A stretch of DNA of 64,000 bases from Roseomonas sp. E05 (GTDB taxonomy: Bacteria > Pseudomonadota > Alphaproteobacteria > Acetobacterales > Acetobacteraceae). Both the position numbers and the translations under genes were made by a program. Location: contig NZ_JASIRT010000013.1 in assembly GCF_030063475.1 (NCBI RefSeq), positions 62,001-126,000 on the forward strand, in the 5' to 3' direction. Under the pieces are notes generated by a model. It did no database searches, had not been told where the DNA came from, and saw nothing but the letters and a program-made list of their open reading frames with translations. Shown here piece after piece: positions 24,961 through 33,869 of this stretch (positions are counted from its first letter, which is position 1; every line of letters begins with the position of its first letter).

Positions 24961-25697
24961 GCCGGGGCGAGAGCATTGTGCTCACCGACCTGACGCTGAC
25001 CCATGGGCGGCGCCCGGCGGTGCATCACATCTCCGGTCGCTTCGCGCCCGGTAGCCTGACCGCCATCGTCGGGCCGAACGGGGCGGGCAAGTCCACCCTG
25101 CTGCGCGCCATCGCCGGCCTGCATCCGGCGCATGAGGGCTGCCTCGCCGCGCCGCGGCGGGACATCGCGCTTCTCCCGCAGGCGGCGGCGCTGGACCGCG
25201 CCTTCCCGATCTCCTGCCTCGATGTCGTGCTGTTCGGCCATTGGAACCGTGCCGGCGCCTTCCGCGCGCTGCGCCCCGCCGAGCGGCAGGCGGCACGGGA
25301 TGCGCTGGCCGCCGTCGGGCTGGAGGGTTTCGAGGGGCGGCCGGTCGGCAGCCTTTCCAGCGGCCAGTTCCAGCGCGTGCTGTTCGCCCGCCTGCTGGTG
25401 CAGGACGCGCCGGTGATCCTGCTGGACGAGCCCTTCAACGCGGTGGATGCCCGCACCGCCGCCGACCTGCTGGCGCTGGTGCATCGCTGGCATGGCGAGG
25501 GCCGCACCATCCTGGCCGTGCTGCACGACCTGGAGCTGGTGCGGCACGACTTCCCGGAGACGCTGCTGCTGGCGCGCGAACCGGTCGCCTGGGGCCCGAC
25601 CGCCGAGGTGCTGACCGCCGCCAACCGCATGAAGGCCCGCATGATGGCCGAGGCCTGGGACGCGGAGGCCGAGGCCTGCGAGCGCAGCGCCGCCTGA
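24957..25697 (+). CDS. znuC: Zinc ABC transporter ATP-binding protein
   Basis: A 246-residue ATPase of the metal-type ABC importers. Walker A is [11 protein letters not shown], the signature is LSSGQFQRVLFARLL, and Walker B is VILLDEPFNAVD; the H-loop is AVLHDLELV. The family tie is to ZnuC/MntA/SitB-like ATPases, and the Zur box upstream makes zinc the likely metal. The permease gene starts 2 bases after the stop. The usual periplasmic binding protein gene (znuA) is not in this cluster. Confidence 0.9.
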   Translation: MSRGESIVLTDLTLTHGRRPAVHHISGRFAPGSLTAIVGPNGAGKSTLLRAIAGLHPAHEGCLAAPRRDIALLPQAAALDRAFPISCLDVVLFGHWNRAGAFRALRPAERQAARDALAAVGLEGFEGRPVGSLSSGQFQRVLFARLLVQDAPVILLDEPFNAVDARTAADLLALVHRWHGEGRTILAVLHDLELVRHDFPETLLLAREPVAWGPTAEVLTAANRMKARMMAEAWDAEAEACERSAA

Positions 25698-25698
25698 C

Positions 25699-26589
25699 AT
25701 GCTGCATCTCCTCCAGGCTTCCCTTTGGGATGCCCTCTGGGCGCCCTTCGCCGAGTTCGGCTTCATGCGCCGGGCGCTGGTGGGCTGCCTGGCCCTCTCC
25801 CTGGCCGCGCCGCCGCTCGGCGTCTTCCTGATGCTGCGGCGGATGAGCCTGACCGCCGACGTGCTGGCGCATGGCATCCTGCCCGGCATCGCGGCCGGCT
25901 TCCTGGTGGCGGGGCTCTCGGTCACCGCCATGTCGGTCGGCGGGCTGGTGGCGGGGCTGATCGTCGGCGTCGGCGCCGGCGCCGTCTCGCGCGCCACCGG
26001 CGGGCGGGAGGACGCGGCGCTGGCCGCGCTCTACCTTGTGGCCCTGGCGCTCGGCGTCACGCTGATCTCCACCCGCGCCGGCTCGGTCGAGTTGTCGCAC
26101 CTGCTGTTCGGCAGCGTGCTCGGCGTGGACGACCCGGCGCTGTTCCTGATGGCCGGCGTCGCCAGCCTGACGCTGCTGGCGCTGGCCTTCGCCTGGCGGC
26201 CGCTGGTGCTGGAATGCTTCGATCCTGGCTTTGCCGCCGCTGTCCGTGCGCATGGCGGCTGGTGGCATATGCTGTTCCTGGTGCTGGTGGTGCTGAACGT
26301 GCTGGCCGCCTTCCAGGCACTGGGCACGCTGATGGCCGTCGGGCTGATGATGCTGCCCGCCGTGGCGGCCCGCTACTGGGGGCGGAGCGTCGGCGGGATG
26401 GCCTATGCCGCCGCCGGCATCGCCGTCTTCGCCAGCGTGGCGGGGTTGCTGCTCTCCTACCATTTCGACCTGCCCAGCGGCCCGGCCATCGTTCTGGTGG
26501 CGGGCGGCGCCTGGACGCTTTCGGTGCTGGCGGGGCCGGTGGACGGGCTGCTGGCGCGGCTGCTGCACCGCCCGCATCTCAGCGGCTGA
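25699..26589 (+). CDS. znuB: Zinc ABC transporter permease
   Basis: A 296-residue permease of the ABC-3 family with about eight hydrophobic helices. Family features: RRMSLTADVLAHGILPGIAAGF near the N-terminus, GALVGVG-like glycine-rich helices, and ALGTLMAVGLMMLPAVAARYWG in the last third. It is the membrane partner of ZnuC. The unit ends here; a c-di-GMP gene converges from the other side with 26 bases between stops. Confidence 0.9.
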   Translation: MLHLLQASLWDALWAPFAEFGFMRRALVGCLALSLAAPPLGVFLMLRRMSLTADVLAHGILPGIAAGFLVAGLSVTAMSVGGLVAGLIVGVGAGAVSRATGGREDAALAALYLVALALGVTLISTRAGSVELSHLLFGSVLGVDDPALFLMAGVASLTLLALAFAWRPLVLECFDPGFAAAVRAHGGWWHMLFLVLVVLNVLAAFQALGTLMAVGLMMLPAVAARYWGRSVGGMAYAAAGIAVFASVAGLLLSYHFDLPSGPAIVLVAGGAWTLSVLAGPVDGLLARLLHRPHLSG

Positions 26590-26615
26590 TCCGCGGCACC
26601 GGCGGCAGGGCGGCC

Positions 26616-28424
26616 TCAGCCCGCCTCCGCCCGTGCCAGGCTGGAGACCCCCCAGGCCAGGCAGTCCGGATCGGCCTTCGCCACGGCCTTGAGGGCGGCC
26701 ACTTCGGCGGCCAGCAGGTCCGGGTCCGCGTCGAAGGCACGCGGCGGCAGTTCCAGCACCGCCGCGCTGCAGCGCAGCAGGGGGAAGTTGCGGGCCAGGC
26801 CGGAACGGTCATGCCCGCTGATGCGTCCTGCCTCGCGGTCGGCCCCGTCGTGCAGCGCCGTCGCCGCATCCGCGAAGCCTGACATCATGCAGGCCAGCCG
26901 GCGGCGCAGCGCGCCGCCCGCAAGCCCTTCCAGGCCGGCGAAGAAGTCGTCCCCGCCGATATGGCCGAGGAAGGCCTGTCCTTCAGGGAAGCTGCGGCGC
27001 AGATGCTCGGCCAGCAGCTCGATGGCGCGGTCGCCGCGGCGGAAGCCGTAGCGGTCGTTGAAGGCTTTGAAATTGTTGAGATCGAAATAGCAGAGATAGC
27101 GTGGCACCGTCGCCGCGAGGGCCAGGGTCTCGATCCGCGCGGCGATCGACAGGTTGCCCGGCAGGCCGGTCAGCGGGCTTTGGTCCCGCGCCTGCCGCAG
27201 CCGCCGCTCGTGCAGCACCGGGAGGAGCGCCTTGGCAGAGAGAACGGCGAGATAGCGACCGCTCCGCGTCAGGATGACGCCAGCGGCGTTCGGCGCTGCG
27301 GCGAAGGCTTCCAGCACCCGGTCCGCGCCCGCATCGGCCTCCACCACGGGGCAGGCCTGGGCGAAGTGCCGGGCCGTGTAGCGCAGGGAGCGGTTGCGGA
27401 GCAGTGCGCGGCCGAAGAGCGAATAGCCGTAAGCCCGCAGGGTGCGCTCGTGCACCAGGCCCTGCGGCGTGCCATCCGCCGCCAGCACAGGGCAGACATC
27501 CAGCTCCGGCTCCGCCCAGAAGCGGGCGAACAGCACCTCGGCGGTCAGATCCTCCTGCACGGCGGGGAGGCGTTCCGCAGCCGCGAGCAACTGTGCGTTC
27601 TCCTGCGCGCGGTCCTCGTTACGGATGTAGCGGGGCGGGCGGATCTCGGCCAGATGGGGATAGGCAGGCGGCAGTGCGGCGATGGAGGTTGTTGGCCGGG
27701 CGACGAAGTAGCCCTGCACGAGGTCGCAGCCTGCGGCGAGGCAGGCGAGGTACTCCGCCGACGTCTCCACGCCCTCCGCCACCACGGTCAGGCCGAGACG
27801 CCGTGCCATGGCCGCCAGGCCGGACAGGATCAGTTGCCGGCGCGGATCATCCGGCAGCCCGGCGATGAAGAAGCGGTCGATCTTGATGTAGTCGGCGCGG
27901 CCCTCGGCAAGCAGCGAGAGGCGCGCGGCACCGAGACCGAAATCATCCAGCGCGAGCCGACAGCCGGCACCGCGCAGCGCGGCCAGCGCCACGCCGGTGG
28001 CGGGCTCCTCGGCGTCGTGCTGGTGCTCGGACACCTCGACGCACAGCGCGCTGGCCGGAATGCCGAAGGCGCTCAGCCGCCGCAGCAGTTCCGCGGGATC
28101 GAGCCGCGGCAGCAGGCGGGGGTCGAGGTTGAGGAACAGCAGGGTATCGAGGCGGCCGCCGGTAGCGGTGCGGAAAGCTGCGAAGGCCTGCTGCTGCACG
28201 AGGGCTTCCAGCCCGTCCAGGCAATCCGCGGCGGCGGCGGCGGCGAGCAGCGCGGCCGGGCTGGCGAAGCCCATCTGCGCATGGCCGCGCATCAGGGCCT
28301 CATAGCCATGCACCCGCCCCGTGCTGACCTCCACGATAGGCTGGAGTGCGGATTGCAGCAGGGCCGCGGCACGGGCGAGGAAGGCTTCCGCAGGTTCGGG
28401 CGGGCTGATCGTCTCGTGCGGCAT
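26616..28424 (-). CDS. EAL domain phosphodiesterase with middle sensor region and degenerate GGDEF domain
   Basis: A 602-residue cytosolic protein, likely a c-di-GMP phosphodiesterase. The EAL domain comes first (about residues 20-260): YEALMRG with EAL at 42-44, LFLNLDP, VEVSEHQ, LDDFGLG, DYIKIDRFFI and VVAEGVET with QGYFVARP, all conserved. The middle (about 290-420) looks like a pair of CBS motifs. The C-terminal GGDEF-like domain has SPLTGLPGN, FDLNNFKAFNDRYGF and, near residue 490, GGDDF in place of GGD/EEF. The changed active-site residue suggests the domain senses rather than makes c-di-GMP. No membrane segment seen. Confidence 0.85.
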   Translation of the reverse strand: MPHETISPPEPAEAFLARAAALLQSALQPIVEVSTGRVHGYEALMRGHAQMGFASPAALLAAAAAADCLDGLEALVQQQAFAAFRTATGGRLDTLLFLNLDPRLLPRLDPAELLRRLSAFGIPASALCVEVSEHQHDAEEPATGVALAALRGAGCRLALDDFGLGAARLSLLAEGRADYIKIDRFFIAGLPDDPRRQLILSGLAAMARRLGLTVVAEGVETSAEYLACLAAGCDLVQGYFVARPTTSIAALPPAYPHLAEIRPPRYIRNEDRAQENAQLLAAAERLPAVQEDLTAEVLFARFWAEPELDVCPVLAADGTPQGLVHERTLRAYGYSLFGRALLRNRSLRYTARHFAQACPVVEADAGADRVLEAFAAAPNAAGVILTRSGRYLAVLSAKALLPVLHERRLRQARDQSPLTGLPGNLSIAARIETLALAATVPRYLCYFDLNNFKAFNDRYGFRRGDRAIELLAEHLRRSFPEGQAFLGHIGGDDFFAGLEGLAGGALRRRLACMMSGFADAATALHDGADREAGRISGHDRSGLARNFPLLRCSAAVLELPPRAFDADPDLLAAEVAALKAVAKADPDCLAWGVSSLARAEAG

Positions 28425-28616
28425 CCAGGGTCACGACGTGGCTGGGCAGATCGCCCCGGAAATCCGAGCGGAAGCCTGAGAGCATCAGGCGGTGACCAGC
28501 AGGGCGGAAACCCTTCTCCCGATCCTGCTGCGCGTGCGGCCAACAGGAAATTGCACGTGCTGATTACTCTGTAAAGAGCTTGAGCTTGGCCATTTCTTGC
28601 GCTTTCGCGCCCCGCC

Positions 28617-29321
28617 TCAACCGAGGATGACAGAGCCGGCGCCCGCGAGAGCAGCCGCGGTCAGGGCATAGGCGATCAGCGCCATCAGCCCGTCATTCGC
28701 CACCAGGGCCAGGCCGAACAGCGTGATCACGGCGGCGATCAGCGAGGTGGCGAAGGGCACCAGTTCCAGGGGCGGCATCATCAGCGCCAGCAGGATGCAG
28801 GCAAGGGCGATGCAGCGCGTGCCCGCGCCTTCCGTCACGCCACGCAGGCGGGCGCGCAGGATGCGGTCGGTGAGGCGGGAGAACGGCCGCAGGAAGCGCA
28901 CCGCCTTCTGCACCCGCTGGCAGCGCATGCTGCGCGTGGTGACCGCCCGCGGCACCCAGGCCTCTTTCCGTCCGAGCAGCATCTGGCCGCAGATCAGCAC
29001 GATCAGGGTCGCCGCGCCGGTCGGCAGGCCGATGATGCCGGAGAGGGGCGAGACGACGACCAGCGCCGGCAACAGCAGCACCGCGCCGAAGGAGCGCTGG
29101 CCGATCTGGTCCAGGATGGCCCGGCAGGAAACCGTCTCGGCCTCGCCGCAGGCCTCCTCCACACAGGTCAGGATATCCTTCAGCCGCGACGGGGGCGGGC
29201 GAGGCCGGGTGCGGCGGCGGCGCATCGTGCCCTCGAAGGTGCGGGCGATCAGGTCGCGGCTGAGCCGGGATCTGGGCTGGCGAGTGTCGGGTGGCGCCTC
29301 TCGCCCCGGCCAGGCGACCAT
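28617..29321 (-). CDS. ExoD family exopolysaccharide synthesis protein
   Basis: A membrane protein of about 234 residues. The ExoD-type core starts with LKDILTCVEEACGEAETVSC, continues with GQRSFGAVLLLPALVVVSPLSGIIGLP and QMLLGRKEAWVPRAV, and ends with several helices (CIALACILLALMMPPLELVP and later). ExoD is needed for normal exopolysaccharide in Sinorhizobium, by an unknown mechanism. ATG 29321 is used because GGGGAG lies upstream; an ATG at 29225 (MRRRRT) fits the core equally well. Diverges from the RidA-type gene. Confidence 0.78.
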   Translation of the reverse strand: MVAWPGREAPPDTRQPRSRLSRDLIARTFEGTMRRRRTRPRPPPSRLKDILTCVEEACGEAETVSCRAILDQIGQRSFGAVLLLPALVVVSPLSGIIGLPTGAATLIVLICGQMLLGRKEAWVPRAVTTRSMRCQRVQKAVRFLRPFSRLTDRILRARLRGVTEGAGTRCIALACILLALMMPPLELVPFATSLIAAVITLFGLALVANDGLMALIAYALTAAALAGAGSVILG

Positions 29322-29357
29322 GGCACTGTTTCTCCCCTGTCTCGTGAAGGAGTGCCC

Positions 29358-29726
29358 ATGTCTGAGCAGACCCCTCGCATCCGCCGTCTGGCGGAGGAGC
29401 AACGCCTCTGCGGCGCCAGCGTTGCCGGCGGCTTCGTCTTCCTGGCCGGACAGGTGGCGGACGACGCCTCGCTCGACGCCGAGGGACAGACCGCCGACAT
29501 CCTGGCGCAGATCGACGCGCTGCTGGCCGCGGCGGGCACCGACAAGCGCGCGCTGCTGCAGGTGCAGATCGTGCTGGCCGATATCGCCGACACCGCCGCG
29601 ATGAACCGTGCCTGGGACCGTTGGCTGGACCCTGCCCACAAGCCCGCGCGCATGACGATCGAGGGCAAGCTGGTGGACCCGCGGTGGAAGGTCGAGATCA
29701 CCGGCATCGCACTGGCGCCGGGCTGA
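29358..29726 (+). CDS. RidA family protein
   Basis: A 122-residue member of the YjgF/YER057c/UK114 (RidA) family, small trimeric proteins that hydrolyse reactive enamines and imines. Family features: LCGASVAGGFVFLAGQVADD, QTADILAQIDALLAAAGTD, VQIVLADIAD, NRAWDRWLD and ARMTIEGKLVDPRWKVEI. The usual terminal arginine that binds substrate (TRxxVEVxx) is replaced by the Arg of ARMTIE, as in several subfamilies. ATG 29358 has GAAGGAG before it. Confidence 0.85.
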   Translation: MSEQTPRIRRLAEEQRLCGASVAGGFVFLAGQVADDASLDAEGQTADILAQIDALLAAAGTDKRALLQVQIVLADIADTAAMNRAWDRWLDPAHKPARMTIEGKLVDPRWKVEITGIALAPG

Positions 29727-30060
29727 GGTCGTTTTGTTGCGGAAAAGTTCCTGATGGAGACTCTTTAAGGTTTCCGCAACATTCGGCTAAGTCCTCTATA
29801 AGACACGTCTTTTCGCCCCGTGGCCGCCTCCCTGCAGGGGGGCGGCAGCGCCGCGCGCCGCAGTGGGCAATGTTGCGCCCGCCCCGGACGCGGTAGGGAG
29901 CGCCAACGCGCTGCGGCCCGCCTCCAGGCCTGCGCCGCAGCGCATGTTGAAACGTCCTCGTCCGGCAAAGAACCGACCATGCCCGCACCCCAGGCGCGTT
30001 GCGCCCTGGCGCGCGTATGGCCGGCGCCGTGCGGGCGCGCGCCTCTTGGGGAACTGGTTG
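29727..30060 (+). promoter_or_regulatory. Upstream region of dctA with inverted repeat and leader hairpin
   Basis: 334 bases without a convincing gene. An 11-bp inverted repeat, TGTTGCGGAAA (29735-29745) and TTTCCGCAACA (29771-29781), spans 25 bases. A TATAAG box at 29797-29802 could be a -10 site. Downstream, GCCGCCTCCC-TGCA-GGGGGGCGGC at 29823-29846 folds into a strong hairpin in what would be a long leader. I see no sigma-54 promoter (TGGC-N9-TGC), though DctA genes often have one. Confidence 0.5.
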
Positions 30061-31380
30061 ATGTTGAGACGCTGGCTTGGCCTGCTCTATGTGCAGGTGC
30101 TGATCGCGATCGTGCTGGGCGTGCTGGTGGGCACGTTCTACCCGTCCACCGGCGCGGCGCTGAAGCCATTGGGCGACGCCTTCGTCAAACTGATCAAGCT
30201 GATCATCGCGCCGGTGGTGTTCTGCACCGTGGTGCATGGCATCGCCAGCGTTCGGGATGCCAGCAAGGTCGGCCGGGTCGGGCTGAAGGCGATCCTGTAC
30301 TTCGAGGTGGTCTCCACCTTCGCCCTGGCGCTCGGCCTGATCATCGCCAAGGTCTTCCACACCGGCGCCGGCTTCAACATCGACCCGACCCAGCTCGATG
30401 CCCGGGCCGTGCAGGGCTTCACCCAGAAGGCGCAGGGCGACAGCGTCGTCGCGCATCTGATGGGTATCATCCCCGACAGCTTCTTCAGTCCCTTCGTCAA
30501 TGGCGACCTGCTGCAGGTGCTGCTGATCGCCGTGCTGACCGGCTTCGCCATCAACGCCCTGCCGGAGAAGGCGCGGGTGGCGACGGCGCATGTGGTGGAC
30601 CGGCTGGCGGCGGTGTTCTTCGGCATCGTGCGGATCGTGGTGCAGGCGGCGCCGGTCGGCGCCTTCGGCGCCATGGCCTTCACCATCGGCGCCTATGGCA
30701 TCGGCTCGCTGCTGCGCCTCGGTGAGCTGGTGGCGACCTTCTATCTCACCTCGGCACTCTTCGTGGTGCTGGTGCTGGGCATCATCGCCCGGTTCTGCGG
30801 CTTCTCCATCCTGCGCTTCCTCAACTACATCCGCGAGGAGCTGCTGATCGTGCTCGGCACCTCCAGCAGCGAGAGCGTGCTGCCGCAGCTGATGCGTAAG
30901 CTGGAGCGGCTGGGCTGCTCGCCCAATGTGGTCGGGCTGACCGTGCCGCTGGGCTACAGCTTCAACCTGGATGGCACCAACATCTACATGACCCTGGCGA
31001 CGATGTTCCTGGCCTATGCCACGAACACGCCCCTGACGCTGGGCCAGGAGTTGACCATCCTGCTGGTGGCGATGCTGACCTCGAAGGGGGCCTCGGGCGT
31101 GACGGGCGCGGGCTTCATCACCCTGGCAGCCACCCTCTCGGTCATCCCGGACATCCCGATCCAGGCGCTGGCGGTGCTGATCGGCATCGACAAGTTCATG
31201 AGCGAGTGCCGCGCCCTGACCAACCTTTGCGGCAACGGCGTCGCCTGCGTCGCCATCAGCCGCTGGGAGGGCGAGCTGGACGCCAACCGCCTGCGCGCCG
31301 AGCTGGCCGCCGGCCCGAGCAGCCATGCGCTGCAGGATGCAGCCCCCGCGGCCGGCGGGGTGCCGCGCGCCGCCGAGTGA
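30061..31380 (+). CDS. dctA: C4-dicarboxylate transporter DctA
   Basis: A 439-residue sodium- or proton-driven importer of succinate, malate and fumarate, of the DAACS family. Motifs: [20 protein letters not shown] near the N-terminus, the Ser-rich hairpin [54 protein letters not shown] and [21 protein letters not shown]. Length is as usual. ATG 30061 is used because the conserved sequence starts there; the frame is open 200 bases upstream without family sequence. Confidence 0.95.
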   Translation: MLRRWLGLLYVQVLIAIVLGVLVGTFYPSTGAALKPLGDAFVKLIKLIIAPVVFCTVVHGIASVRDASKVGRVGLKAILYFEVVSTFALALGLIIAKVFHTGAGFNIDPTQLDARAVQGFTQKAQGDSVVAHLMGIIPDSFFSPFVNGDLLQVLLIAVLTGFAINALPEKARVATAHVVDRLAAVFFGIVRIVVQAAPVGAFGAMAFTIGAYGIGSLLRLGELVATFYLTSALFVVLVLGIIARFCGFSILRFLNYIREELLIVLGTSSSESVLPQLMRKLERLGCSPNVVGLTVPLGYSFNLDGTNIYMTLATMFLAYATNTPLTLGQELTILLVAMLTSKGASGVTGAGFITLAATLSVIPDIPIQALAVLIGIDKFMSECRALTNLCGNGVACVAISRWEGELDANRLRAELAAGPSSHALQDAAPAAGGVPRAAE

Positions 31381-31431
31381 GCGACCGGCCGGCCACCAGG
31401 CAGGCATGATCTTCCGGACGTGATCAGCCGC

Positions 31432-31466
31432 CGCCGCAATCTACCTCCACAGGCTAGGTTGCGGCG
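31432..31466. terminator. Inverted repeat after dctA
   Basis: CGCCGCAA (31432-31439) and TTGCGGCG (31459-31466) form an 8-bp stem with a 19-base loop, 52 bases after the dctA stop. No T run follows, so this may be a terminator, an operator for the epimerase gene, or chance. The remaining gap to 31623 holds nothing else clear. Confidence 0.35.
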
Positions 31467-31623
31467 AGCGGCCCAGGCGCGCTGCAATGGCAAAGCCGAC
31501 GATTGCCCCGCTTCCGCCGCAATGGCCGGGCAGGCTTCGGTCCCTCTGCCTGGGAAGCCCTGCGATGCGTGCCATTCCTGGACCTGAACCCGCCCACAGC
31601 CGCCATGCGGCGGAGGAGAGGCC

Positions 31624-32607
31624 ATGAGCGCGGCCGGTCCGGCCTGGCGCGGCCGCCGGGTGCTGGTCACCGGCGGCGCCGGCTTCATCGGCAGCGGTCT
31701 CTGCCATGCCCTGGCCGCCGCGGGCGCCGAGGTGGTGGCGCTGGACGCCATGCTGCCGGAAGGCGGCGCCAACCGCGCCAACCTGCGGGACAGCGGCGTT
31801 CGGCTCATCGAGGCCGATCTGCGCGAGGCCGATCTCGCCCCCCACACCGAGGGGCTCGACGCCGTCTTCAACCTCGCCGCCCAGACCAGCCACGCCGGCA
31901 GCATGGCCGACCCCTTCACCGACCTCGCCATCAACGCCACCGCCCAGCTCCGGTTGATGGCGGCGCTGCGGGCCGGCTCGCCCAAGGCGGTGGTGGTGCA
32001 TGCCTCGACCCGGCAGTTCTACGGCCGCCCGCGCTACCTGCCGGTGGACGAGAAGCACCCGATCGCGCCGCCCGACGCCAATGGCGTCTCCAAGCTGGCC
32101 GGCGAGCAGTACTGGCTGATGGAGGGCCGGGTGCATGGCCGCCCGGTCGTCTCGCTGCGCCTGACCAACTGCTACGGCCCCCGCCTGCGGGTGAGGGACG
32201 CGCGGCAGACCTTCCTCGGCATCTGGTTCCGCCGGCTGCTGGAGAGCGAGCCCTTCGAGGTCTGGGGCGGCGAGCAGCTGCGCGACCTGGCCTATCTGGA
32301 CGATGTGGTGGCCGCCTTCCTGCGCGCGGCGGAGACCCCCGCCTGCGCCGGGCAGACCTTCAACATCGGCGGCGCGCCGCCTGTCTCGCTGCGCGAGCTG
32401 GCCGAGCTGGCGATCGCCGCCAACGGCGCCGGGCACTACGTGGTGAAGGAATTCCCCGCCGACCGGGCACCGATCGACATCGGCAGCTTCCATGCGGACG
32501 ACGCGGCCTTCCGCGCCGCCACCGGCTGGGCGCCGGTGGTGTCGCTGCCGGAGGGGCTGCGCCGCAGCCTCGACTGGCTGCGCCCCCGCCTCGCCAATTA
32601 TCTCTGA
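31624..32607 (+). CDS. NAD-dependent epimerase/dehydratase (sugar nucleotide), catalytic Tyr replaced
   Basis: A 327-residue extended SDR enzyme. The NAD-binding motif VTGGAGFIGSGL and NLAAQTSHAGSM, STRQFYGRPRYLP and RLTNCYGPRLRVRDARQTFLG identify it as a sugar-nucleotide epimerase or dehydratase relative. The usual YxxxK motif reads NGVSK at residues 153-157: the Tyr is Asn while the Lys is kept. Ala or Asn at this place abolishes normal SDR catalysis, so either another Tyr takes part or this is a distinct subfamily. The DegT aminotransferase gene follows 30 bases later, fitting a pathway for an amino sugar of the cell surface. Confidence 0.82.
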   Translation: MSAAGPAWRGRRVLVTGGAGFIGSGLCHALAAAGAEVVALDAMLPEGGANRANLRDSGVRLIEADLREADLAPHTEGLDAVFNLAAQTSHAGSMADPFTDLAINATAQLRLMAALRAGSPKAVVVHASTRQFYGRPRYLPVDEKHPIAPPDANGVSKLAGEQYWLMEGRVHGRPVVSLRLTNCYGPRLRVRDARQTFLGIWFRRLLESEPFEVWGGEQLRDLAYLDDVVAAFLRAAETPACAGQTFNIGGAPPVSLRELAELAIAANGAGHYVVKEFPADRAPIDIGSFHADDAAFRAATGWAPVVSLPEGLRRSLDWLRPRLANYL

Positions 32608-32637
32608 ACGCGTCACGCTCCCGAAGGAGAAGGGCAG

Positions 32638-33774
32638 ATGGACTTGCCCGTGATCACCGTCCCGCAGGCCGACCCCGGCGCCGCCTACCGCGCCCAGCAG
32701 CCGGCCATCGATGCCGCCATTGCCCGGGTGCTGCACTCGGGCTGGTACATCCTCGGCAGCGAGGGCGCGGCCTTCGAGCAGGAATTCGCCGAGTGGCTCG
32801 GCCTCTCCCGCGCGGTCGGCTGCGCCAACGGCACGGATGCGCTGGTTCTGGCCCTGCGCGGCCTCGGCATCGGCCCCGGCGCGACGGTGGTGACCGTCTC
32901 GCATACCGCGGTGGCCACGGTGGCGGCGATCGAGATGGCGGGCGCCACGCCGCTGCTGCTCGACATCGATCCCGACACCTACACCATGGACGCGGACGAG
33001 CTGCGCGCCGTGCTGGAGGACCCGCCGCCCGGCCTGCCGCCCATCCGCGCCGTGATCCCGGTGCACCTCTACGGCCAGGCCTGTGACATGGCGCCGATGC
33101 TGGCGGCCTGCCGCGCCGCCGGCGTCGCCGTCATCGAGGACTGCGCCCAGGCGCATGGCGCGACGCTCAACGGGCGGATGCTCGGCACGCTGGGCGACGT
33201 CGCCGCCTTCAGCCTCTACCCGACCAAGAACCTCGCGGCGCTGGGCGATGCCGGCATCGTCGCCACCGCGGACGTTGAACTGGCCGAGCGGATGGCCGCC
33301 ATCCGCCAGTATGGCTGGAAACGGCGCTACCTCTCCGACATGGTCGGCGTGAACAGCCGGCTCGACGAGCTGCAGGCGGCGGTGCTGCGGGTGCGGCTGC
33401 CGCTGCTGGCCGAGGCCAATGCGCGCCGCCAGGCGATCGCCGCCGCCTATGACGCGGCGCTGGCCGGCGGGCCCCTCGCGCCGCCCGCGCGGCGGCCGGG
33501 CGCGACGCATGTCTTCCATCAGTACGTCATCCGCAGCCGGGAGCGCGAGGAGGTGATGGCCCGCCTGCGCGCCCAGGGCGTCGCCACCGCCATCCATTAT
33601 CCGCTGCCGGTGCATCTGCAGGAGGCCTACCAGGGGCGCATCGCCCTCGGGCCCGCCGCCTGCACGGAGACGGAGGCGGCCAGCCGCGAGGTGCTGAGCC
33701 TGCCGATCTATCCCGAGCTGACCGACGCCCAGGTGGAGACGGTCTGCGCCGCCCTGCGCCTGGCGGCGGGCTGA
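32638..33774 (+). CDS. DegT/DnrJ/EryC1/StrS family aminotransferase
   Basis: A 378-residue PLP-dependent sugar aminotransferase. SNG-type motif is ANGTDALVLALRGLGIGPG; VTVSHTAVATVAAIEMAGATPLLLDI follows; the PLP-binding segment is IEDCAQAHGATLNGR, and the Schiff-base Lys is K197 in YPTKNLAALGDAG. The C-terminal part has NSRLDELQAAVLRVRL and YPLPVHLQEAY. It should convert a keto-sugar nucleotide to an amino sugar. Strong ribosome-binding site GAAGGAG. Forms a unit with the epimerase gene. Confidence 0.9.
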   Translation: MDLPVITVPQADPGAAYRAQQPAIDAAIARVLHSGWYILGSEGAAFEQEFAEWLGLSRAVGCANGTDALVLALRGLGIGPGATVVTVSHTAVATVAAIEMAGATPLLLDIDPDTYTMDADELRAVLEDPPPGLPPIRAVIPVHLYGQACDMAPMLAACRAAGVAVIEDCAQAHGATLNGRMLGTLGDVAAFSLYPTKNLAALGDAGIVATADVELAERMAAIRQYGWKRRYLSDMVGVNSRLDELQAAVLRVRLPLLAEANARRQAIAAAYDAALAGGPLAPPARRPGATHVFHQYVIRSREREEVMARLRAQGVATAIHYPLPVHLQEAYQGRIALGPAACTETEAASREVLSLPIYPELTDAQVETVCAALRLAAG

Positions 33775-33781
33775 GTCGCGG

Positions 33782-33812
33782 GGCGGGGGGAGGGGAAGTC
33801 CTTCCCCCCGCC
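33782..33812 (+). terminator. Hairpin after the aminotransferase gene
   Basis: GGCGGGGGGA (33782-33791) pairs with TCCCCCCGCC (33803-33812). The loop GGGGAAGTCCT and core resemble the repeated element elsewhere, but there is no T run. Confidence 0.5.
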
Positions 33813-33869
33813 GGGGCGCGGGCGCTATAGGGCCGCGCATCGCTCACCCCGGTGGATAACAACCTCCCG

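Noticed and set aside
31441-33840. Antisense open frame of 799 codons over the epimerase and aminotransferase genes
   Set aside because: Both plus-strand genes have clear family motifs; the antisense protein is low-complexity His/Arg/Gly sequence.
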